NCBI GenBank assembly: GCA_021813065.1
Contig: JAKALZ010000020.1
Coordinates: forward strand, 1 to 13,314
Length of the DNA stretch: 13,314 nucleotides
Source: a bacterium
GTDB taxonomy: Bacteria; Spirochaetota; Spirochaetia; Treponematales; Rectinemataceae
Direction of reading: 5' to 3'
Of this stretch, positions 6,835 through 12,464 are shown in pieces. The translations under genes and the position numbers were made by a program. The notes below the pieces were generated by a model that was not told the origin of the DNA, did not search any database, and saw nothing but the letters and a program-made list of their open reading frames with translations. Position 1 is the stretch's first letter; the number at the start of each line of letters is the position of its first letter.

Positions 6835-7953
6835 TTATTTCAGTTCTACGAACTTGCCGTTCTGCACTTGGTAGACGGAAAATCCGAATCCGATGATATC
6901 GCCTTTCTGGTCAAAGCTGATGTGACCGAGTGGGGTGTCAACGTAGTTGGACTTCAGCGCGGCTACAATCTTGTTGTAATCGGTTGATCCAGCTTTTGCA
7001 ATAGCGTTGAAGAGCGCCTGGGCCGCGGCGTAGGCGTTGAGGAAGAACGCGCCAGGCTCAGAGCCAAACGCTTTCTTGTGGTCCGCGATCGCCTTGATCG
7101 CCAGAGGGTTGGTCGAAGTATCGGTCGGGCCGGTGGCGTACACGCCCTCGGCGTACTTGCCCGCGACTTCGATGAAGGTATTGTCTTTGACGCCGTCATC
7201 GGAGATGAAGGGGATGTTCATTCCCTTGTCCTTCATCTGCTGGACAAGCTTGGAGGCTTCGGGGTGATAGCCGCCCCACACCACCGCGTCGACTTTCGCG
7301 TTACCGATCTTGTTGACCACGGCGGAGTAATCCGGCGCGCCGGGGTTCACACCCTCAAACAGCACGACTTGGACGCCGCTCGCTTCCGCGTTCTGCTTTA
7401 CGAGTTCAGCGAAGCCCTTGCCGTAATCGCCCTTGTCGTGGAGTACCGCGATCTTCTTGACTTTCAGCTTGCTGATAAGGAAAGAGGTCGCGAGTCTCGC
7501 CTGCGCGTCGTCTGGGGCGATCGTACGGAAGAAGTTCGGGTACTCACCGCTCTGGGTGAGTGGGGGATTCGTCGCCGACGGAGAAATAGTCACGAGGTTG
7601 GAATCCTTGTAGATTCCGAGCGCGGCTTTCGTGGCGCCAGAGCAGATGTGCCCGATCACCGCGACTACCTTCGCGCTCACCAGTTTAGCGGCGGCGTTCG
7701 TCGCAAGCTCGGGTTTGCACTGATCATCCTCGATGACGAGCTCAATCTTCTGACCGTTAATGCCACCCTTGGCATTGTAATCGTCCGCGACAAGCTTCGC
7801 GGCGTTGACAGTCGGAAGACCGTAGGAAGCCAGGTCTCCAGAGAATGCGCCAGCTACGCCGATTTTAATCGTTCCAGCCGCATACGCCCCCTGGGCGGCG
7901 AAAATGACCATCAGGCTTGCCATTACCAACAGTACCATATTGTGTCGCTTCAT
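6835..7953 (-). CDS. livK: Branched-chain amino acid ABC transporter, periplasmic binding protein LivK/LivJ-type
   Basis: A 372-residue periplasmic binding protein of the Peripla_BP_6 (Leu/Ile/Val-binding) family. A Sec signal peptide occupies residues 1-25 (Lys-Arg start, hydrophobic core, AYA before the cut). The mature part begins TIKIGVAGAFSGDLASYG, followed by AKLVADDYNAKGGINGQKIELVIEDDQCKPELA (30-80) and AVIGHICSGATKAALGIY, all hallmark segments. IAVLHDKGDYGKGFAELVK marks the second lobe. No Cys follows the signal, so it is periplasmic and soluble. The ATG at 7951-7953 has a strong AAAGGAGG site 7-8 nt upstream. It is first in the liv operon, separated from livH by a hairpin, which fits the usual excess of binding protein. 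Ligand is probably a branched-chain or other neutral amino acid; exact specificity cannot be read. Confidence 0.94.
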   Translation of the reverse strand: MKRHNMVLLVMASLMVIFAAQGAYAAGTIKIGVAGAFSGDLASYGLPTVNAAKLVADDYNAKGGINGQKIELVIEDDQCKPELATNAAAKLVSAKVVAVIGHICSGATKAALGIYKDSNLVTISPSATNPPLTQSGEYPNFFRTIAPDDAQARLATSFLISKLKVKKIAVLHDKGDYGKGFAELVKQNAEASGVQVVLFEGVNPGAPDYSAVVNKIGNAKVDAVVWGGYHPEASKLVQQMKDKGMNIPFISDDGVKDNTFIEVAGKYAEGVYATGPTDTSTNPLAIKAIADHKKAFGSEPGAFFLNAYAAAQALFNAIAKAGSTDYNKIVAALKSNYVDTPLGHISFDQKGDIIGFGFSVYQVQNGKFVELK

Positions 7954-8019
7954 CGTTTATTCCTCCTTTCGCATATACAAAACATGCGTATAAATAATGA
8001 ATGAAGCCGATTTCAGCGA

Positions 8020-8048
8020 AGAATATATGGCCTCAACCCGCATGTCAA
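8020..8048 (-). promoter_or_regulatory. Sigma-70 promoter of the liv operon
   Basis: On the minus strand a perfect TTGACA (8048-8043) is followed after 17 bp by TATTCT (8025-8020); an overlapping TATATT gives a 15-bp spacer. Transcription would start near 8012, leaving a leader of about 58 nt before the livK ATG. Confidence 0.6.
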
Positions 8049-8137
8049 GGTGTTTCTATAGAAAGTAAAGCATTTTTATTTATCAATGAGATAATGTTTT
8101 ATATTCTGTGAATGCTGTTTCAATATTTGAAACGACC

Positions 8138-8200
8138 TATTGTGCCACCACAAATTTTTTTCATTATGCATATTGACCAAATCGTATTGTGCCGCTACAA
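8138..8200 (+). repeat. Two 16-bp direct repeats upstream of and inside the TrpX-like promoter
   Basis: TATTGTGCCACCACAA (8138-8153) and TATTGTGCCGCTACAA (8185-8200) differ at two positions and are 47 bp apart. The second copy covers the spacer and most of the -10 hexamer; the first has a TTGAAA 11-12 bp upstream, as if a promoter segment were duplicated or a regulator bound twice. Confidence 0.5.
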
Positions 8201-8201
8201 T
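8173..8201 (+). promoter_or_regulatory. Sigma-70 promoter of the TrpXYZ-like operon
   Basis: TTGACC (8173-8178), a 17-bp spacer, and TACAAT (8196-8201). The predicted start near 8208-8209 leaves a leader of about 52 nt before the ATG at 8261. Confidence 0.65.
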
Positions 8202-8208
8202 GCCACAC

Positions 8209-8226
8209 GTTACTACAAATAGTAAC
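8209..8226 (+). promoter_or_regulatory. Palindromic candidate operator at the transcription start
   Basis: GTTACT-N6-AGTAAC is a perfect 6-bp inverted repeat with 6-bp spacing. It begins where the promoter at 8173-8201 would start transcription, a typical repressor position. The half-sites are unlike the TyrR consensus (TGTAAA-N6-TTTACA) although the spacing is the same; the regulator is unknown. Confidence 0.45.
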
Positions 8227-8260
8227 AAAATATATGTTCACCACACCGCAAGGAGGATGT

Positions 8261-9244
8261 ATGCGTCCCATTATCAGGCTCGTCGCCGCTGTAGGATTGG
8301 TTGGGCTGCTCTTTTCATGCGCCCCGAAGAACGCGAAGATCGTCGGTGTCGCGAAATTTGTGTCGCACCCCGCGCTCGACGCGATCGAAAAAGGAATCGT
8401 CGATGAGCTCACGGCCTCCAAGCCGGATTATAAGATCGATCTTCAGAACGCGAACGCCGATATGAACACCGCGGCACAGATCGCGCAGCGATTCAAAGAT
8501 GAAAAAGTCGCGGTGGCGGTGGGAATCGCGACCCCGACCGCCCAGGCTCTCGCGAATCAGATCAAGGATAGGCCGGTCATTTACTCGGCGGTCACTGACC
8601 CCGTCGCCGCGGGACTCGTGGCGAGCATGGACAAGGGCGGTGCGAACATCACCGGCACCTCGGACATGACCCCGGTCGCGAAACAGCTCGACTTGTTGCG
8701 CGCGCTCAAAAAGGACATCAAGCGGATCGGCAACATCTACGCTTCGGGCGAAGCCAACTCCGTGACCATCGCCGGAATCGTGAAAAAGTACTGCCAAGAC
8801 AACGGGCTCGAGTATGTAGAGTCGACCATCACGAACTCCTCGGAAGCCAAGCAGGCGCTGCTCTCCATCGCGGGACGCATCGACGGCCTCTACCTCGGCA
8901 ACGACAACACCGTGTTCTCCGCGCTGAGCGGCATCGCCGAAGTGGCGCTCGAGAAGAAGATTCCCGTGGTCACCGCCGACCCATCCTCTGCCGAGACCAT
9001 TCCCGTGCTCGCGGCGATGGGGTACGATTACTACAAAATGGGCGTGGCGACCGGGAAGATCGTTGTGCGCGTGTTGAACGGCGAGAAGACCGAGAATATT
9101 CCAGCCTACCTCCCGACCGACAGCGCCGACATGAGCTCAGTGCTCAATCTCGACACCGCTAAGAAGATCGGCATTAAAGTCGATCAGTCGATCATCGATC
9201 AGGCGAAGGTGGTGATTTCCGACGGTCAGCTCACCAGGAAGTGA
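8261..9244 (+). CDS. ABC transporter substrate-binding lipoprotein, PF04392 (TrpX-like)
   Basis: A 327-residue lipoprotein. The start at 8261 is chosen for the AAGGAGG site (8250-8256) and because a signal peptide follows at once: Arg residues at 2 and 6, a hydrophobic core, then LLFSC with the lipidated Cys at residue 20. Phe at the -2 position is loose for an enterobacterial lipobox but seen in spirochaetes. The mature part, VGVAKFVSHPALDAIEKGIVDEL and later KDRPVIYSAVTDPVAAGLV, ITGTSDMTPVAKQLDLL and GLYLGNDNTVFSAL, matches the ABC substrate-binding family PF04392, which includes TrpX of tryptophan/tyrosine uptake systems. Ligands in the family are varied, so an aromatic amino acid is a guess. 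It is the first gene of a three-gene importer operon, with a palindrome at its start of transcription that may serve in repression. Confidence 0.88.
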   Translation: MRPIIRLVAAVGLVGLLFSCAPKNAKIVGVAKFVSHPALDAIEKGIVDELTASKPDYKIDLQNANADMNTAAQIAQRFKDEKVAVAVGIATPTAQALANQIKDRPVIYSAVTDPVAAGLVASMDKGGANITGTSDMTPVAKQLDLLRALKKDIKRIGNIYASGEANSVTIAGIVKKYCQDNGLEYVESTITNSSEAKQALLSIAGRIDGLYLGNDNTVFSALSGIAEVALEKKIPVVTADPSSAETIPVLAAMGYDYYKMGVATGKIVVRVLNGEKTENIPAYLPTDSADMSSVLNLDTAKKIGIKVDQSIIDQAKVVISDGQLTRK

Positions 9245-9252
9245 TGTGATCA

Positions 9253-10161
9253 ATGATAGAAGGAATTCTCGTCGAAGGACTCATCTACAGCATTCTTGCG
9301 CTCGGAGTATTCGTCAGCTTTCGGGTTCTGGATTTTCCTGACCTGACGGTTGAGGGGTCCTTCCCGGCGGGGGCGGCGGCCGGAGCCATGGTGGCTTCGG
9401 CCCTCAACCTCTCGCCGAACCACTTCGCGAAGGCGCTCGCGGTGCCCGCCGGCATGCTGGCGGGCTTTTTCGCGGGCGGTGTCGCGGGGTTCGCGACCGC
9501 GGCAGTGTACCACCGGCTCAAGGTGCCCGCCCTCTTGGCGGGCATCGTCACGATGACAGGCTTCTACTCGATCAATCTGCGCATTCTGGGCGGCAAACCA
9601 AACCTGCCGCTCATCGTGAACAACCCCATGCTCAACCTTGCGCGCACCTTTACAGGCGGGCTTCTGCCGCCCGATTTATCGCTCCTTGTGGCGTGCGCGC
9701 TTGTGGTGCTCCTGATTTTCGGTGTGCTCGTCCTCTTTTTTCACACTGAGATCGGCATCGCGATGGGCGCGCTCGGCGACAACGAGAACGCGGTTATCCA
9801 GGCGGGTATACAGCCTGGCAACCTGCGCACCTGGGGCATCATGCTCGCCAACGCGCTGCCGGGACTCTCGGGAGCGATGGCCGCCGCCTACCAGGGCTTC
9901 GCCGATGTGAACCTCGGCCAGGGCGTCGTGGCAGCTGGGCTCGCCACCGTGATGCTCGGCGAACTCGTCGTGCGCTCGCAGTTCATCAGCGTGCAGCTGC
10001 TGCGCGTCATTCTCGGATCGATCATTTTCAGGGCACTGATGTACGCGGCACGCTCCTGGGGCTATATCGCGGGCATCACGCCGAACGATCTTCGGCTCCT
10101 GACGGCGCTCCTCATCATCGCCTCGGTGGCGGTGTCCCGCTACGGGAGGAAACGCCGATGA
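9253..10161 (+). CDS. ABC transporter permease, branched-chain-type fold (TrpY-like)
   Basis: A 302-residue inner-membrane permease of the BPD_transp_2 (PF02653) superfamily. About eight to nine hydrophobic segments are visible. The N-terminus MIEGILVEGLIYSILALGVFVSFRVLDFPDLTVEGS, the segment GLATVMLGELVV and the loop ALGDNENAVIQAGIQPGNLRTWGIM (which should contact the ATPase) are typical of permeases paired with PF04392 lipoproteins. It starts 8 nt after the lipoprotein gene with a modest AGGAAG upstream, and its stop overlaps the ATPase start by 4 bp. It forms the channel for the ligand delivered by the lipoprotein. No frameshift or missing segment seen. Confidence 0.9.
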   Translation: MIEGILVEGLIYSILALGVFVSFRVLDFPDLTVEGSFPAGAAAGAMVASALNLSPNHFAKALAVPAGMLAGFFAGGVAGFATAAVYHRLKVPALLAGIVTMTGFYSINLRILGGKPNLPLIVNNPMLNLARTFTGGLLPPDLSLLVACALVVLLIFGVLVLFFHTEIGIAMGALGDNENAVIQAGIQPGNLRTWGIMLANALPGLSGAMAAAYQGFADVNLGQGVVAAGLATVMLGELVVRSQFISVQLLRVILGSIIFRALMYAARSWGYIAGITPNDLRLLTALLIIASVAVSRYGRKRR

Positions 10162-10949
10162 TACGCGTCAACGATATTGTCGTGAGTTTCGGCATCGGAG
10201 GAGGGCAGGAACACACGGTGTTGAAGAAGCTCTCGCTCGTGGTCGAGCGCGGGCAGACTGTCTCCATCATAGGATCGAATGGCGCGGGCAAGAGCACGCT
10301 GCTCAACGCGGTGGCGGGCACAGTGCCGGTGCGCGCCGGAAAGATTTTTCTTGACAACGCGGATGTCACCGCGATGCCTGAGTGGCAGCGGGCGCTCTAT
10401 GTCGGCCGCGTCCGCCAGGATCCCCTCGCGGGCACCGCGGGCGACATGACCGTGCTCGACAACCTCGCGCTTGCCGCCCGAAAGGGGCCCCGGCGCTTCC
10501 GCCTCGCAACGCCGCCCAAGTTCGCGCGCGAGATGGAAGGCAAGGTAGCGCAGCTCGGCATGGGCCTCGAGCAGCGGTTGAAGGAGAACGTGTCGAGGCT
10601 TTCGGGCGGCCAGCGCCAGGCGCTCACGCTGCTCATGGCGGTGCTGTCGCGACCATCGGTGCTCCTCCTCGATGAGCACACCGCGGCCCTCGACCCGGCG
10701 AACGCCGAGATGGTCGGCGGGCTCACGCGAAAATTCATTGCCGAGTTCGAGCTCACCGCCCTCATTGTGACGCACGACATGAAGCGCGCCCTCGAGCAGG
10801 CCAACCGTGTGGTGATGATGCATGAGGGTGAGATTATCGCTGACCTCTTAGGGGCGGAAAAAGAGAAGATGGATGTCGCGGGCCTCGTGCGGCTCTTTAA
10901 GAGGGCGCGCGGCGCGGAGTACGCGGAAGATCGCGACCTCTTGAGCTGA
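10158..10949 (+). CDS. ABC transporter ATP-binding protein (TrpZ-like)
   Basis: A 263-residue ATPase that powers the importer encoded just upstream. Walker A GSNGAGKS is at 39-46, the Q-loop Gln87 in GRVRQDPLAG, signature LSGGQ at 148-152, Walker B VLLLDE at 168-173 followed by HTAALDP (His replaces the more common Pro after DE, which is usual in this subfamily), and switch His206 in VTHDM. The ATG at 10158-10160 overlaps the permease stop (ATGA), and GGGAGGAAA lies 6-7 nt upstream, so the two are translationally coupled. It is the last gene of the operon, with a terminator about 136 bp downstream. Confidence 0.93.
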   Translation: MIRVNDIVVSFGIGGGQEHTVLKKLSLVVERGQTVSIIGSNGAGKSTLLNAVAGTVPVRAGKIFLDNADVTAMPEWQRALYVGRVRQDPLAGTAGDMTVLDNLALAARKGPRRFRLATPPKFAREMEGKVAQLGMGLEQRLKENVSRLSGGQRQALTLLMAVLSRPSVLLLDEHTAALDPANAEMVGGLTRKFIAEFELTALIVTHDMKRALEQANRVVMMHEGEIIADLLGAEKEKMDVAGLVRLFKRARGAEYAEDRDLLS

Positions 10950-11084
10950 ACGCCGCAGTTCCACGCCACACTTCCTGGATCGATGCTCGCCACGGGGTGG
11001 CCGGCGTGGCTGGGGTTGTCGGAGTGACGAGTGTGGCGAATGTGGCGAGTGTGGCGATGCACACTTGCATACCAGAGTACCCAA
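10950..11084 (+). other. 3' untranslated region of the TrpXYZ-like operon with a minisatellite
   Basis: Between the ATPase stop and the terminator stem there is no convincing gene. Most of the second half is a 9-bp periodic repeat; a small GCCAC-GGG-GTGGC hairpin (10989-11001) overlaps its first unit. Confidence 0.5.
10997..11059 (+). repeat. Seven degenerate 9-bp tandem repeats
   Basis: Seven consecutive 9-bp units starting with GTGGC-like bases: GTGGCCGGC, GTGGCTGGG, GTTGTCGGA, GTGACGAGT, GTGGCGAAT, GTGGCGAGT, GTGGCGATG. The last three are nearly identical. The period and G/T-rich pattern recall, on the opposite strand, the 9-bp repeats inside the resolvase-like gene at 2046-2081. Confidence 0.65.
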
Positions 11085-11120
11085 CGGGGTGGATACCTAA
11101 GTATCCACCCCGCTTTTTTT
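11085..11120 (+). terminator. Rho-independent terminator of the TrpXYZ-like operon
   Basis: A perfect 12-bp stem, CGGGGTGGATAC / GTATCCACCCCG, with a CTAA tetraloop (11085-11112) is followed by C and seven T residues (11114-11120). This is a textbook intrinsic terminator for plus-strand transcription and insulates the sugar operon. Confidence 0.93.
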
Positions 11121-11234
11121 CTAAGGGTGCCATGCGCGATTCGCCGCGCCGCGCTCACGTGTACTCGCGTTATGTGCCTGTATTTCAAAATGATTTCAAC
11201 TGTCGTATCGTGCGCGACCTTTCATTGCCTAATT

Positions 11235-11250
11235 TGGCACGCTCCTTGCA
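11235..11250 (+). promoter_or_regulatory. Sigma-54 (RpoN) promoter of the sugar-uptake operon
   Basis: TTGGCACG-CTCC-TTGCA with the invariant GG at 11236-11237 and GC at 11248-11249, the required spacing of the -24/-12 elements. It matches the accepted YTGGCACG-N4-TTGCW consensus at every position. Transcription should start near 11261, giving a leader of about 80 nt. A sigma-54 promoter needs an ATP-driven activator bound upstream. Confidence 0.75.
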
Positions 11251-11275
11251 TATCTTTCTTTGGTTGTTAACCACT

Positions 11276-11320
11276 TTTCGGGACCCACATTCGCGTGTCG
11301 CCACCTGTTCTGTCCCGAAA
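11276..11320 (+). promoter_or_regulatory. Inverted repeat in the mRNA leader of the sugar binding-protein gene
   Basis: TTTCGGGAC (11276-11284) and GTCCCGAAA (11312-11320) are perfect 9-bp complements separated by 27 nt, ending just upstream of the ribosome site GGAGG (11331-11335). The loop contains small GTG/CAC complements. It could be an RNA hairpin that stabilises or regulates the message, or a looped protein-binding site. Confidence 0.5.
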
Positions 11321-11340
11321 TACATTCGAAGGAGGATACC

Positions 11341-12324
11341 ATGAAAAAAAGGTATTCAGTGTTTCTAGCCATACTGCTCGTACTCCTTACCGTAGCGCCG
11401 GTTTTCGGACAGGCGGGGAAAAAGCAGCTGACCTTCCTCTTTATGCCGGGTGTGCAGGATCCATTCTATACCACGATGGAAAAGGGCGTGCGCGCGAAAG
11501 CGAAAGAGCTCGGTGTCAACATCATCGTCGCGGAATATCCGAAGGCGTGGGGACCCGAGTATCAGGTGCCGATTCTTCAGGCCTACGCCCAGCGCGGCGG
11601 ATTTGATGGCCTCCTCATCGCCCCGACCTCGGTCGACGCGCTCAAGGCTCCGCTCAAGGCAATCTATGACAAGGGCGTCGAGATCATCACTGTGGACACC
11701 TTCCTCGGCGATGGCGACTACTCCAAACCGAACACCGACTACAACTTCCCGCTCTCCTACATCGGTTCCGACAACGAGCTCGGCGGCAAAATGATCGCTG
11801 AGCATCTCGCGAAGCTCGTCGGCGAAAAGGGCAAGGTGTTCTGCGAAGCGACCAACCCCGATGTCTCGTCGGTCGCGGGCCGCGTGAAAGGCTTCACCGC
11901 GGGCGTCGCCGAGTTCCCGAACATGAAGCTGGTGGGCGTGGAGTGGTGCCTCGACGTGCAGCAGAAAGCGCAGGAGCAGACTCTTGCCGCGCTGCAGAAA
12001 GACAAGGACATCGTCGGCATCTTCGGAACCAACGTGTTCAGCGCCCAGGGCGCCAATCAAGCGGTCGTCAATGCCGGACTCGTCGGCGCGATCAAGATCG
12101 CTTCCTGGGACGCCACCATCACCAACATCGACAACCTCAAGAAGGGTGTCGTCGATCTCGTGCTCGCGCAGAAACCTGGCGAAATGGGATCATTGGGCGT
12201 GGAGTGGCTCTACAAGTACCTGACCCAGAAGGCCCAGGTGCCCAAGAAGGTCATTCCCGGTTTCGAATTCTTCACGAAAGACAATGTGAACGATCCTGGC
12301 ATGCAGCAGTACATCTACCAGTGA
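11341..12324 (+). CDS. Sugar ABC transporter periplasmic binding protein (RbsB/Peripla_BP_4 family)
   Basis: A 327-residue secreted binding protein. The start at 11341 is preceded by AAGGAGG 5-6 nt upstream and opens a clear Sec signal peptide: KKR, a hydrophobic stretch to residue 20, and a likely cut after VFG at 23. The mature protein LTFLFMPGVQDPFYTTMEKGVRAKAKELGVNI, then GFDGLLIAPTSVDALKAPLKAIYDKGVEIITVDTF and YIGSDNELGGKMIAEHLAKLVGEKGKVFC, is characteristic of the ribose/galactose-binding family. GIFGTNVFSAQGANQAVVNAGL and the KPGEMGSLGVEWLYKYL segment complete the second lobe. The sugar cannot be told from sequence; the family also binds autoinducer-2 and polyols. It is the first gene of an operon with an rbsC-type permease and lies behind a sigma-54 promoter, so expression is probably tied to a specific activator. 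Confidence 0.92.
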   Translation: MKKRYSVFLAILLVLLTVAPVFGQAGKKQLTFLFMPGVQDPFYTTMEKGVRAKAKELGVNIIVAEYPKAWGPEYQVPILQAYAQRGGFDGLLIAPTSVDALKAPLKAIYDKGVEIITVDTFLGDGDYSKPNTDYNFPLSYIGSDNELGGKMIAEHLAKLVGEKGKVFCEATNPDVSSVAGRVKGFTAGVAEFPNMKLVGVEWCLDVQQKAQEQTLAALQKDKDIVGIFGTNVFSAQGANQAVVNAGLVGAIKIASWDATITNIDNLKKGVVDLVLAQKPGEMGSLGVEWLYKYLTQKAQVPKKVIPGFEFFTKDNVNDPGMQQYIYQ

Positions 12325-12374
12325 GTGCGCGTCGAGAGGGAGAAAAATTGTAAAAAGTCCCGGTTACGGGCCCT

Positions 12375-12407
12375 CATGTCTCCTCTTCCTTGAGGAGGGG
12401 AGGCATG
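12375..12407 (+). promoter_or_regulatory. Hairpin between binding protein and permease genes that sequesters a Shine-Dalgarno site
   Basis: CATGTCTCCTCTTCC pairs with GGAGGGGAGGCATG across a TTGA loop, about 14 pairs including three G-U. The 3' arm contains the strong AGGAGGGG ribosome site (12393-12400) and the ATG at 12405. No T-run follows, so it is an mRNA-stability or translation-control hairpin and not a classical terminator. Confidence 0.6.
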
Positions 12408-12464
12408 AGATTATTTGAGCGAGAGGTCCAACGTGGCAGAGAGAAGCGGATTATTCCAGACTAG
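12405..12464 (+). CDS. Possible 19-codon leader peptide overlapping the permease start
   Basis: ATG at 12405 has an ideal AGGAGG six bases upstream, and encodes MRLFEREVQRGREKRIIPD before TAG at 12462-12464. It overlaps the start of the permease gene in another frame. It could be a leader peptide that opens the hairpin and couples translation to the permease, or the ribosome site may simply serve the TTG (12415) or GTG (12433) permease start. The peptide resembles nothing I know. Low confidence. Confidence 0.2.
   Translation: MRLFEREVQRGREKRIIPD

Larger units (their letters stand above)
7954..8260. other. AT-rich divergent promoter region between the liv and TrpXYZ-like operons
   Basis: About 307 bp with far more A and T than its neighbours. 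It contains the livK promoter on the minus strand, the promoter and a palindrome for the plus-strand operon, and a 16-bp direct repeat. No coding sequence or RNA gene is supported. Confidence 0.7.
11121..11340 (+). other. Promoter and leader region of the sugar-uptake operon
   Basis: A 220-bp gene-free stretch between the terminator and the binding-protein start. It holds the sigma-54 promoter, a pair of ATTTCAA repeats one helical turn apart upstream of it (11182-11188 and 11193-11199; a possible activator site), and a long-looped inverted repeat in the leader. Confidence 0.6.

Noticed and set aside
7078..8004. 308-residue open frame on the plus strand opposite livK
   Set aside because: It is the antisense shadow of livK: charge-rich, no motifs, no ribosome site, while livK has a signal peptide and family motifs.
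7954..8260. tRNA, riboswitch or small RNA gene in the AT-rich intergenic region
   Set aside because: No cloverleaf or recognisable riboswitch core was seen; the palindrome and repeats are explained as promoter elements.
10140..10823. 227-residue open frame on the minus strand opposite the ATPase gene
   Set aside because: Antisense to a well-supported ATPase; the His/Arg-rich translation has no recognisable fold.
10997..11059. CRISPR array
   Set aside because: The units are contiguous 9-mers without spacers, and no cas gene is present.
10997..11344. 115-residue open frame across the 9-bp repeats and terminator
   Set aside because: It starts in the repeat, runs through the terminator stem and sigma-54 promoter, and has no ribosome site.
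11365..12060. 231-residue open frame opposite the sugar binding-protein gene
   Set aside because: Antisense shadow of a gene with clear signal peptide and family motifs.
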